Positions 42,211-49,858 of a stretch of 64,000 nucleotides of DNA are shown piece after piece; position 1 is the first letter of the stretch, and the number at the start of each line of letters is the position of its first letter. The translations under genes were made by a program, and so were the position numbers. Under the pieces are notes generated by a model, which made no database searches, had not been told where the DNA came from, and saw only the letters and a program-made list of their open reading frames with translations. Origin of the DNA: Gemmatimonadota bacterium (GTDB taxonomy: Bacteria > Gemmatimonadota > Gemmatimonadetes > Longimicrobiales > Gaopeijiaceae); assembly GCA_041390105.1 (NCBI GenBank), contig JAWKQO010000002.1:62001-126000 (forward strand). The letters run 5' to 3'.

Positions 42211-43329
42211 ATGCAGTCCGGCACGAACGACCCGCTCTCCGGTGCCTCGCTCGCGGATGCGCATCCGTTCGGCCTGGCGGAGAAGCTCGATCGCTGGGGT
42301 GGCGAGGAGCTCATTCTCAGACGCGACGGCCCGACCGGTGCCTGGATCGTCATCGCGCTGCACTCGTCCGTCATGGGTCCGCCGACGGGCGGCACGCGCT
42401 TCAAGCCCTATCCCGACCTGGACGCTGCCATCGCGGATGCGCTGCGCCTGTCGGAGGGCATGACGCACAAATACGCCGTGGCGGGATTCCCGAGAGGGGG
42501 CGGCAAGGCCGTGATCCACGCACCAATCCCGCTCGACCCTGCGGCCCGCGCAGGGCTGCTGCGGCGCTACGGTAGCGTGTTGTCCCGGCTGGGTGGGACG
42601 TTCCAGACGGGTCCGGACGTGGGCACGTCGTCCGAAGACATGGACGTGATCGGAGAGAACGGCGCGCCTTGGGTCTTCGCCCGCACGCCGGCTGCGGGGG
42701 GAGCGGGTTCGTCTGGGCCCTACACGGCGTTGGGGGTCTTCGCGGGCATCCGTGCCGCCTGCACCCACGTGTTCGGGGGCGAGGGGCTGCGGGGACGCAC
42801 CGTGTTGGTGCAGGGCGCCGGCAGCGTTGGGGAGCGCTTGATCACGCTGCTGCGGAGCGCGGGAGCGTCCGTATGCTTCAGCGACGTCGATCCCGAGTGC
42901 GCCCGCCGTATCCGTGAGCAGGAAGCGGTTCCGCTCGTGGAGCCCGAGGCGGTGTACGGCACCGCGTGCGACGTGTTCGCCCCCTGCGCGTTGGGCGCCG
43001 TGCTGAACGAGCGGACCATCCCCCTGCTCTCCTGCCGCCTGGTGGCCGGTGGTGCCAACAACCAGTTGGCCGGCGAGGCTGACGGGACGCGGCTGCACGA
43101 GCGCGGCATCCTCTACGTGCCCGACTACGCCGTCAACATCGGTGGGGCCATGGCCATCACCGGCATCGAGGCCATGGGCTGGACGCCGTCGGAGGCCGAG
43201 CGAAGGGTCGTCGAATCCGTGGAGCGCGCGGTGGGCCGGCTCCTGGAGCTCGTGGAGCGGGAGGGTGTCCTGCCCGAGGTGGCGGCGCGTTCGTTGGCAC
43301 GGGAGCGGTTGGCCGCGGCGAGCGCCTGA
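42211..43329 (+). CDS. Glu/Leu/Phe/Val dehydrogenase, leucine-dehydrogenase-like
   Basis: 372 residues, close to leucine/phenylalanine dehydrogenase length and shorter than glutamate dehydrogenase. Features are MGPPTGGTRF near the N terminus, MTHKYAVAGFPRGGGKAVI with the glycine-rich loop and substrate lysines, TGPDVGTSSEDM, and the NAD-binding motif VLVQGAGSVGERL. VAGGANNQLAGEADG and DYAVNIGGAM complete the family set. It catalyses reversible oxidative deamination of an amino acid to a keto acid in the cytoplasm; branched-chain or aromatic amino acids are the likely substrates. It starts 8 bp after the SDR stop, so the two are probably cotranscribed. Confidence 0.9.
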   Translation: MQSGTNDPLSGASLADAHPFGLAEKLDRWGGEELILRRDGPTGAWIVIALHSSVMGPPTGGTRFKPYPDLDAAIADALRLSEGMTHKYAVAGFPRGGGKAVIHAPIPLDPAARAGLLRRYGSVLSRLGGTFQTGPDVGTSSEDMDVIGENGAPWVFARTPAAGGAGSSGPYTALGVFAGIRAACTHVFGGEGLRGRTVLVQGAGSVGERLITLLRSAGASVCFSDVDPECARRIREQEAVPLVEPEAVYGTACDVFAPCALGAVLNERTIPLLSCRLVAGGANNQLAGEADGTRLHERGILYVPDYAVNIGGAMAITGIEAMGWTPSEAERRVVESVERAVGRLLELVEREGVLPEVAARSLARERLAAASA

Positions 43330-43342
43330 GGCGGGTGCGGGT

Positions 43343-44632
43343 TCAGCCGGGCGCGGCGCCGCTCCACGCGCTGCGCAGGGCCTCGGCGGTCGGGTCGATC
43401 ACCGTCACTCGCCGAGGGCGGTCGAGCAGTGTCGCCAACGGGGGCGGGACCGGCACTGGCGCTCCGATCAACGGCTCCACGATCGAGTCGAACTTGGCCG
43501 GGTGTGCGGTGGCCACCACCACCCAGTGGGCCGTGCCCAATTGCTCGCGCAACGCGACCGCAGTGGCGGTGTGCGGGCAGAAGACCTGGCCCCAGCGCGT
43601 CGGCCCCTCGCGGATGATGCGCCGAATGGTGTCGTCGTCCACCGTCTCGGAGTGAGCAGCGCTGCGCAGCTCCTGTGGGTCGGGAAAAAGGTCGAAGAGC
43701 CGTTCCATGTTGCTCGGGTCACCGACGTCCATAGCGTTGGCCAGGGTCCGCTGCGACGCACGCGGCTGCCAGGGGGCGCCACCGAAGAAGTCCGGGATCA
43801 CCCGATTGGCATTGGTGGCGATGCCGATGGCTCGGAGGGGGAAGCCCAGGCGGCGGGCCCAGAAGGCACCGACCGCGTTGCCGACGTTGCCGGACGGGAT
43901 GAGCACTCCGGCGGGCGTGCCGTGCTCGGCCTCGTAGCGCAGGGACGCCCACGCATGGTAGACGACCTGGGGGAGCAGGCGTCCCACGTTGATGCTGTTT
44001 GCGGAGGTGAGGGCGCCCCCGCCGGGCCAGCGACCGGAGCGGAACACCTCCTTCACGATGCGTTGGCAGTCGTCGAAGGTGCCGCGTACCGCGAAGCTCT
44101 GGACATTGCCGTCCCAGCAGGTCAGCTGCTGCTCCTGCCGCGGGGCCACGCCTCCCTGGGGGTAGAGCACCGCGACCTGGAGGCCGGGGCGCCCATGGCA
44201 GGCGGCCGCCACTGCGGCACCGGTGTCGCCCGAGGTGGCCACCAGAATCGTGCGTGGCCCGGCGGCATCGGGCGGGCAGCGCTCGAGGCAGTGCGCCAGG
44301 AAGCGGGCGCCGAAGTCCTTGAAGGCCGCGGTGGGGCCGTGGAACAGCTCGAGGAGTGCCGTGTGCTGGGGCAGGGACACCAGGGGCACCGGAAAGTCGA
44401 ACGCCCGCGCGCAGATCTCGGCGAGGCTCTCGGCCAGTGCATCCCCCTCCAGGAAGGGTTCGAGCACCGCTGCCGCGAAGTCGGGGTAGCGATCGATGCT
44501 GGAGAGCGCGGTCAGGTCGTAGCCCGGAAAGCGTTCCGGCACGTAGAGCCCTCCGTCCGGCGCGAGACCCTGGAGGATCGCGTCCGAGAAGCCAACCGAC
44601 GGCGACGGGTCTCGCGTGCTCCGGTACCTCAC
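43343..44632 (-). CDS. thrC: Threonine synthase
   Basis: 429 residues. It starts with the characteristic MRYRSTRDPSPSVGFSDAILQGLAPDGGLYVPE in parts. The PLP lysine is K105 in GPTAAFKDFGARF, and the phosphate loop SGDTGAAVAAAC and SANSINVGRLLPQ follow, as in the longer form of threonine synthase. It converts O-phosphohomoserine to threonine in the cytoplasm. The GTG start (44632) is 22 bp after the thrB stop, so thrB-thrC form an operon for the last two threonine steps. Homoserine dehydrogenase and aspartokinase are not in this window. Confidence 0.95.
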   Translation of the reverse strand: MRYRSTRDPSPSVGFSDAILQGLAPDGGLYVPERFPGYDLTALSSIDRYPDFAAAVLEPFLEGDALAESLAEICARAFDFPVPLVSLPQHTALLELFHGPTAAFKDFGARFLAHCLERCPPDAAGPRTILVATSGDTGAAVAAACHGRPGLQVAVLYPQGGVAPRQEQQLTCWDGNVQSFAVRGTFDDCQRIVKEVFRSGRWPGGGALTSANSINVGRLLPQVVYHAWASLRYEAEHGTPAGVLIPSGNVGNAVGAFWARRLGFPLRAIGIATNANRVIPDFFGGAPWQPRASQRTLANAMDVGDPSNMERLFDLFPDPQELRSAAHSETVDDDTIRRIIREGPTRWGQVFCPHTATAVALREQLGTAHWVVVATAHPAKFDSIVEPLIGAPVPVPPPLATLLDRPRRVTVIDPTAEALRSAWSGAAPG

Positions 44633-44654
44633 GCGTCGCGGGGGGCCCGCTGCG

Positions 44655-45611
44655 TCAGCGGCACAGGTGGGCGCCGGTCCGATTGACGGGACCGCTCCAG
44701 GCGTCGCAGGCGATGCCCTGCTGCTGGAAGGTCCACCGGATCGCGGACTCGACCGAGTGGGCTACCTCGTGGTCCTCCACCCAGGCGAAGACGGTGGGGC
44801 CCGAGCCGGCGATGGACAGGGACAGCGCGCCCGCCGCCAGCGCGGCACCACGTGCGTCCTTGAAGCCCGGGATCAGCGGGGCGCGCGCGTCCTCCGCGAT
44901 CAGGTCCACCATGTGACGCCCGACCTGGGCGGCGTCGTCGCGGAAGCAGGCGTGCAGGAAGCCGGTGAGGTGCATCGATTGGCGGACGTGACGCACCACG
45001 GACACCTCGCGTGGCATGGACAGACGTGCGGCTCGTGTTTCGATCTTGAGGTGGGGGTGAACCACCACGACCGAGAGTCCGGCGGGCACGGGAATGGAGA
45101 CCACGTCGAGCGGGTCGGTATCGACGACGGCGGTCAGCCCACCGAGCAGGCAGGGAGCCACGTTGTCCGCGTGAATGGCGCCGCTGGCGACCGCTTCCCC
45201 CGCGGTCGCGTAGCGCAGGAGCTGCTCCGCAGGGACCGGTGCGTCCAGCAAGCCGCCCAGCGCCACCACGGCCGCCACCGCCGAAGCGGCCGACCCGCCC
45301 ATGCCCGACCCCAGCGGAATGCCCTTCTCGATCTCCAGCGCGATGCCGAAGGGAAGGGGGTGGTCCGCGAGCATGGCCTGGATCGCCACCGAGGCCGTGT
45401 TGCGTTCGGGCTCGAGTGGCAGCGGGTCCGGGATGCCCTGGATCTGCTCGATGCGCACTCCTTGGGTGCCGGGGCGTGCGTGCACCGTAACCCGGTCGCC
45501 GAATCCGCCCACCGCGAAGCCCAGGACGTCGAAGCCGACCGCAACGTTGGCCACGGTGGCCGGCGCGAAGGCAGTGACGGTGGTGAGCTGGGGAGCGATG
45601 TGATCGGACAC
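44655..45611 (-). CDS. thrB: Homoserine kinase
   Basis: 318 residues from a GTG at 45611 with AAGG about 7 nt upstream. GHMP-kinase motifs are in order: an N-terminal APATVANVAVGFDVLGFA, the ATP-binding loop PLGSGMGGSAASAVAAV, and a C-terminal SIAGSGPTVFAWV glycine-rich strand. It phosphorylates homoserine for threonine synthase, encoded 22 bp downstream. Reading further upstream in frame gives only antisense sequence of the creatininase gene, so the GTG is the sensible start. The divergent creatininase gene begins 93 bp away. Confidence 0.94.
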   Translation of the reverse strand: MSDHIAPQLTTVTAFAPATVANVAVGFDVLGFAVGGFGDRVTVHARPGTQGVRIEQIQGIPDPLPLEPERNTASVAIQAMLADHPLPFGIALEIEKGIPLGSGMGGSAASAVAAVVALGGLLDAPVPAEQLLRYATAGEAVASGAIHADNVAPCLLGGLTAVVDTDPLDVVSIPVPAGLSVVVVHPHLKIETRAARLSMPREVSVVRHVRQSMHLTGFLHACFRDDAAQVGRHMVDLIAEDARAPLIPGFKDARGAALAAGALSLSIAGSGPTVFAWVEDHEVAHSVESAIRWTFQQQGIACDAWSGPVNRTGAHLCR

Positions 45612-45704
45612 CCTGTACCTTTGTCGGCGCGCTGAACCAGCGGGCCCGCTTCGGAGAGCAGCTCCGGAACCGTGCCCGCCCAAAGCTACCCTGATCGCGA
45701 CCGC

Positions 45705-46406
45705 ATGCGTATCGCCGACCTGAACTGGATGCAGTTGGAAGAGGTCCTGCGGCGGGAGGACCGCGCCGTCCTTCCGCTGGGGAGCACCGAGCAGCACGCC
45801 ACGCTCTCCCTCGCCACCGATTCCATCCTGGCCGAACGGGTGGCCCTCGAGGCCGCCGAGCCTTTGGGCGTGCCCGTCTTCCCCGTTTTGCCCTACGGCG
45901 TCACACCCTATTTCACGGGATATCCGGGCACGGTCTCCCTGCAGGTGGAGACCTACCTGCGGGTCGTGGGCGACGTCCTGGACAACCTGCGCCGTATGGG
46001 CTGCCGCCGGATTCTCCTGGTGAACGGCCACGGAGGAAACGCGCCGGCCGCGTCGTTCGCGGTCGAGTGGGCCGCCCGTAGCCACGATGTTCGCGTCAAG
46101 GTGCACAACTGGTGGAATGCTCCTCGAACGCTTGCCCACCTTCAGGGGATCGACGCGCTGGGCTCGCATGCGTCCTGGGCAGAGAGCTTCCCGTGGACTC
46201 GACTGGCAGGTGTGGTTGCACCCGAAGCACCCGCACCCCCGATCGACCGGGTGCGAATGTCCGTGATGACGCCGGGCGAGGTTCGCGACTACCTCGGAGG
46301 GGGCAACATGGGTGGTCTGCATCAGCGCCCGGACGAGGATATGCTCTCACTGTGGCGTGTGGGCGTGCAGGAGACCCGCGAGCAGCTGGAGGGTCCGTGG
46401 AGGTGA
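45705..46406 (+). CDS. Creatininase-family amidohydrolase
   Basis: 233 residues from ATG 45705 (a GTG at 45672 would add 11). The family motif LPLGSTEQHATLSLATDS supplies the metal-binding Glu, His and Asp. VLLVNGHGGNAPA is the second signature. It closely follows creatininase and MftE-type peptidase architecture, but no mycofactocin genes are present, so a general amidohydrolase acting on a lactam or N-terminal peptide is more likely. It is cytoplasmic. The SDR gene starts 46 bp later, a pairing also seen in carbohydrate- and amide-degrading clusters. Confidence 0.88.
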   Translation: MRIADLNWMQLEEVLRREDRAVLPLGSTEQHATLSLATDSILAERVALEAAEPLGVPVFPVLPYGVTPYFTGYPGTVSLQVETYLRVVGDVLDNLRRMGCRRILLVNGHGGNAPAASFAVEWAARSHDVRVKVHNWWNAPRTLAHLQGIDALGSHASWAESFPWTRLAGVVAPEAPAPPIDRVRMSVMTPGEVRDYLGGGNMGGLHQRPDEDMLSLWRVGVQETREQLEGPWR

Positions 46407-46452
46407 CTGGGGTCCTTCGTCCCATCCCGCGCGACGACGCCACGGAGGTCTC

Positions 46453-47211
46453 ATGAAGATCGAGTTTCCGGAGCGTGCGGTTCTGGTCACCGGGGCGGGG
46501 CATGGCATCGGCCGCGCCATTGCCGTGGGGTTCGCCACGCGGGGGGCGCACGTGTGGGCGACCTGCGTGGATCAGGAGGGTCTGGCGAGGACGTTGGGTC
46601 TGCTCGGCCCGCGAGGTCAGAGCCGCCACATGGACGTCACCGATCCGGACGCCGTAGCGGCGGTGGTGTCCGAGATCGAAGGCCGGCACGGCGCGATCGA
46701 CGTCCTGGTCAACAACGCCGGGGGGGTGCGCGGGCAGCGAGGTCGGCCCGTGGAAGAGGTGAGCGACGGCGACTGGCAGGACATCCTCTCCGTGAACCTC
46801 ACGGGGACGTTCAACTGCTCGCGGGCGGTGGCCGTCGGAATGAAGCGCGCGGGCCGCGGCGCCATCGTCAACATCTCGAGTGGGGCCGGTTTGGGGGTGA
46901 GCCTGACCGGGATCCAGGCCTACGCGTCGGCCAAGCACGGGCAGATCGGCCTGACCCGCCAACTCGCGCACGAGCTCGGCCCCTTCGGGGTCCGCGTCAA
47001 CGCGATTGCGCCGGGATTCGTGCTCTCCAACCCCGATACCGAGCGGCAGTGGGAGCGCTACGGCGAGGACGGACAGCGGCGCCTGCTGGAGTCCATCCAC
47101 CTGCGGCGCCTGGGTCGACCCGAGGACATCGCCAGTGCCGCCCTCTTCCTGGCCTCGGAGCATGCGGGCTGGATTACGGGGCAGGTGCTACAGGTGAACG
47201 GAGGACGCTGA
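46453..47211 (+). CDS. Classical short-chain dehydrogenase/reductase
   Basis: 252 residues, typical of classical SDRs. Motifs are AVLVTGAGHGIGRAIA (cofactor), VLVNNAGG, the catalytic serine in NISSGAGL, and Y-A-S-A-K (QAYASAKHGQIGL). A C-terminal GWITGQVLQVNGG closes the fold. Sequences after the second strand (WATCVDQEGL) suggest NAD(H) preference (inference). ATG 46453 has GGAGG upstream. The substrate, an alcohol or keto compound, is not defined. It is 46 bp behind the creatininase gene, suggesting cotranscription. Confidence 0.92.
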   Translation: MKIEFPERAVLVTGAGHGIGRAIAVGFATRGAHVWATCVDQEGLARTLGLLGPRGQSRHMDVTDPDAVAAVVSEIEGRHGAIDVLVNNAGGVRGQRGRPVEEVSDGDWQDILSVNLTGTFNCSRAVAVGMKRAGRGAIVNISSGAGLGVSLTGIQAYASAKHGQIGLTRQLAHELGPFGVRVNAIAPGFVLSNPDTERQWERYGEDGQRRLLESIHLRRLGRPEDIASAALFLASEHAGWITGQVLQVNGGR

Positions 47212-47216
47212 GCCAC

Positions 47217-47256
47217 CGACGCTCGGCTTCTCCCGGCGACGCTCGGCCTCTCCCGA
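47217..47256. repeat. 20-bp tandem duplication in a convergent gap
   Basis: Two adjacent 20-bp units (47217-47236 and 47237-47256), each starting CGACGCTCGG, differ at 2 positions. They fill most of the 52-bp gap between the convergent SDR and isoaspartyl peptidase genes. They form no strong hairpin and look like local slippage. Confidence 0.6.
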
Positions 47257-47263
47257 CGTCCGC

Positions 47264-48265
47264 TCAGCTGTCCTCTCGATAGATTGCTACCGAGATGCGC
47301 CCGTCCTGATCGACCCAGCCGCGGTACATCCCGGGGGTGTTGAAGCAGAGCTCCACGTTCCCCGCTCCGTCGATCGCGACCAGCCCGCCTGAACCGGGCA
47401 CCTGCCGCTCGAGGGTCTCCCAGATGACCGCCTGCGTCGCTTCGGCGAGGGACGCAGCACCGTAGGCCATGCGGGCGTGCACGTCATAGGCGACGGCGTT
47501 GCGGATGAAGTACTCGCCCCATCCCGTGCAGGATACCGCACAGCGGGGACCGGCGTAGGTGCCGGCACCGACGATCGGAGTGTCCCCCACGCGTCCCCAG
47601 GTCTTGTTGGCCATCCCGCCCGTGGAAGTGGCTGCGGCCAGCTCGCCCCGCGCATCGAGGGCCACTGCGCCTACGGTACCCGACCGGGAGGCCACCGCGT
47701 CCCAGGCGTTCCCGTCGACCTCGGCGGGGTCGGCATCCCCCAGGACGTTGGGGCGACCGCCCGCGGCGCGAGTTCGGGCACGGACCAACTCGTCCCAGCG
47801 GCGCTCCGTGTCGAACCAGCTCGCGCGCGCCGGCTCGACGCCCTGTTGCCAGGCGAAGGCCTCGGCGCCTTCTCCGATCAGCATCAAATGCCGCGACCGC
47901 TCCATCACCAGGCGAGCCAGCTCGATCGGATGGCGCACGCGGGTGACCCCCGCCACCGCGCCTGCGTCGAGGCGGTCACTCCGCATGAGCGAGGCGTCCA
48001 TCGTGACCACGCCGTGCTCGTCGTAGTTGGAGCCTCGCCCGGCATTGAAGAGCGCCGAGTCCTCCATGACGCGCACGGCCGCCACCACGGCGTCCACCGC
48101 CGACCCTCCACGGTCGAGCGCCGCGTGCCCAGCCTCGAGCGACTCGGTCAAGGTGCGCTCGTACGCGGTCTGGAGCTCCGGGGTCATACGGTGCCGGGGA
48201 AGGGTGCCCACGCCTCCGTGGATGACCACACCGGTGCGCACGCGAAGGGGGGAAGGTCCGCTCAT
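47264..48265 (-). CDS. Isoaspartyl peptidase / L-asparaginase (Ntn-hydrolase, type 2)
   Basis: 333 residues. The N terminus has VVIHGGVGTLP; SALFNAGRGSNYDEHG follows. The autocleavage/catalytic threonine is T197 in SRSGTVGAVALD, then TSTGGMANKTWGRVGDTPIVGAGTY in parts, all typical of plant-type asparaginases. The precursor should cut itself before T197 to give alpha and beta chains. ATG 48265 was chosen because it shares one base with the stop of the preceding gene (TGATG). Products would remove beta-aspartyl peptides or asparagine. It has no signal peptide. Confidence 0.93.
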   Translation of the reverse strand: MSGPSPLRVRTGVVIHGGVGTLPRHRMTPELQTAYERTLTESLEAGHAALDRGGSAVDAVVAAVRVMEDSALFNAGRGSNYDEHGVVTMDASLMRSDRLDAGAVAGVTRVRHPIELARLVMERSRHLMLIGEGAEAFAWQQGVEPARASWFDTERRWDELVRARTRAAGGRPNVLGDADPAEVDGNAWDAVASRSGTVGAVALDARGELAAATSTGGMANKTWGRVGDTPIVGAGTYAGPRCAVSCTGWGEYFIRNAVAYDVHARMAYGAASLAEATQAVIWETLERQVPGSGGLVAIDGAGNVELCFNTPGMYRGWVDQDGRISVAIYREDS

Positions 48266-49314
48266 CACGTCCTCGTCAGTTCGTCCAGGTTCGCCCACCG
48301 CTGTGCTCGGGTGCCTTGTTCGATCTCGTGGATCTGATGGATGATGCGCGCAATCAATGGAACGGCGACGCCCGTGCGCTCCCCGCTGTCGACAATGGGA
48401 CCCAACTGGGCGTCGACTTCGGTTCGGCGCTTCCGAACGGCCAGATCTCGCCAGATCCCACTGTGGGTCTTGGCTGAACGTCGGTTGAACGCCACCAGAT
48501 CCGCCAGGGAGCGATGCGCGTCGCCGTCGCTGGCTCCGCTACCGAACGCCGAAGGGTCGAATCCATCGAAGGCCTCCAGCCGAATGCCGACGGAGTCCGC
48601 GACCCGGCACACTTCGCGCCCCACCTCCACCAGCAACGACCGGTGGGCTGGCGAGTCCAGGACGTCGGCGATCGACGCATCGGTGAGCGCGGTCGCGAAC
48701 AGCAGGGCGCCGTAGGCGAGCTTGCTCCAGAGATAGCCCAGGACGTTGTCGGTCTGGATGGCACCGGGCTCGAAGTCCAGGAGCACCGTGTGCAGTTGTC
48801 GCAGGCGCTCGGAGAAGGAGCCGTTCAGCTCGCCCAGCACCACGGCGCCGCGCCCACCCCAGTGCACGACTCCCGGCTCGAGGAGGTCGGCGCCGAAGTT
48901 CACGAAGGCGCCGATGGTTCGGGTGGCTCCGACGTGGTCTGCGATCACTACCTCGTTCAACCCATTCTGGATGGAGACGACGTAGCCATCCTTGGCCAGG
49001 AAGGGCTCGACCTGAGCAATGGCGTCCGCCGTGTGGTGGGCCTTCACGCACAGGAGCACCCGGTCGTAGGTGCCTGACAGGTCGGTGGGCGTCCAGGCAT
49101 CGGCGGGGACCGAGAACTCGGCCACGGGGCCGACGATGGCCAGTCCCCGCGACCGCATCGCCTCCACATGCTCCCTGTCCTGATCGACGAGGCGCACGGC
49201 GTGACCCGCGCGCGCCAGCGCGGCCCCGATGGTGCCGCCCATGGCGCCGGCGCCCCAGATCAGGAGCGGCGTCTGGACGCTGGGGCGGGACAGGGAAGGC
49301 TCCGACTCGGTCAC
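48265..49314 (-). CDS. 2-dehydropantoate 2-reductase family protein (ApbA/PanE)
   Basis: 349 residues. A Rossmann start LIWGAGAMGGTIGAALARAGH is followed by LLCVKAHHTADAI, VSIQNGLNE and the substrate-site lysine region GYLWSKLAYGALLFA. The C-terminal helical domain contains SAKTHSGIWRDLAVRKRRTEVD, which corresponds to the family's KTSMLQDIxxGRxTEID region but is diverged (HSGIWRD). So the enzyme may reduce another 2-keto acid, not ketopantoate. The GTG start lies 4 bp from the stop of the NTF2-like gene, and the isoaspartyl peptidase gene follows with a TGATG overlap. Confidence 0.85.
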   Translation of the reverse strand: MTESEPSLSRPSVQTPLLIWGAGAMGGTIGAALARAGHAVRLVDQDREHVEAMRSRGLAIVGPVAEFSVPADAWTPTDLSGTYDRVLLCVKAHHTADAIAQVEPFLAKDGYVVSIQNGLNEVVIADHVGATRTIGAFVNFGADLLEPGVVHWGGRGAVVLGELNGSFSERLRQLHTVLLDFEPGAIQTDNVLGYLWSKLAYGALLFATALTDASIADVLDSPAHRSLLVEVGREVCRVADSVGIRLEAFDGFDPSAFGSGASDGDAHRSLADLVAFNRRSAKTHSGIWRDLAVRKRRTEVDAQLGPIVDSGERTGVAVPLIARIIHQIHEIEQGTRAQRWANLDELTRT

Positions 49315-49318
49315 GAGC

Positions 49319-49768
49319 TCAGCGTGCCGCCGCGGTCATGGGAGAGAAATGGAACTGCACCACCTTCCACGTGGAGCCCTCCCGGATCCGTGTCTCACTG
49401 TAGCGCCAGGTACCGGGTCGAACCGCGCCGCCGGGCAGGGTCAAGGCACCCTCCAGATAGGCTTCTGAGACGGCTACGTCGCCAAACAGACGGACGTCGA
49501 GATCAGCGAGGGTGAAACTGGCGCGGACCCCGGCCTCGTATCCAGCCTTGAGCGCTTCCGCGTCCACGCCCTCCAGCAACACGCCGCCGTCCAGGAAGAA
49601 CCCCCGCGCCTGGGGGTGATAATAGGACGCGAAACGGTCGAAGTCCCCGGAGGACCACGCGCCCAGCGTCTCACGGATCGCGCGGCGCACGTCGGCCTCC
49701 TGTGCGGCTGCGCCGCTGGCCAGGAACGCGTATGCTAGCACCAGCGCCACCCATCCTCGTCTCCGCAC
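49319..49768 (-). CDS. Secreted SnoaL/NTF2-like (DUF4440-type) protein
   Basis: 149 residues from a GTG at 49768 with GGGAGGAC upstream. A signal peptide (WVALVLAYAFLASGAAAQ) is followed by an NTF2-like cone: VRRAIRETLGAWSSGDFDRFASYYHPQARGF at the N terminus and STWKVVQFHFSPM at the end. Such domains bind ligands or act as small enzymes; no active site is evident. It begins the three-gene operon with PanE-like and isoaspartyl peptidase genes, yet only this product is exported. The MMPL gene diverges 90 bp away. Confidence 0.82.
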   Translation of the reverse strand: MRRRGWVALVLAYAFLASGAAAQEADVRRAIRETLGAWSSGDFDRFASYYHPQARGFFLDGGVLLEGVDAEALKAGYEAGVRASFTLADLDVRLFGDVAVSEAYLEGALTLPGGAVRPGTWRYSETRIREGSTWKVVQFHFSPMTAAAR

Positions 49769-49858
49769 GACGTCCTCCCACGGTCCAGTGAACCCTCCGA
49801 TGACGTACGTTCTTCCCTTCGACCGAGCAACGGGTTCCGCTGCGGGAGCCGAGGCAGC

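Noticed and set aside
45672..46406. Mycofactocin gene cluster
   Set aside because: The creatininase-family gene resembles MftE and has an SDR neighbour, but the mftA, mftB, mftC and mftF genes are not present.
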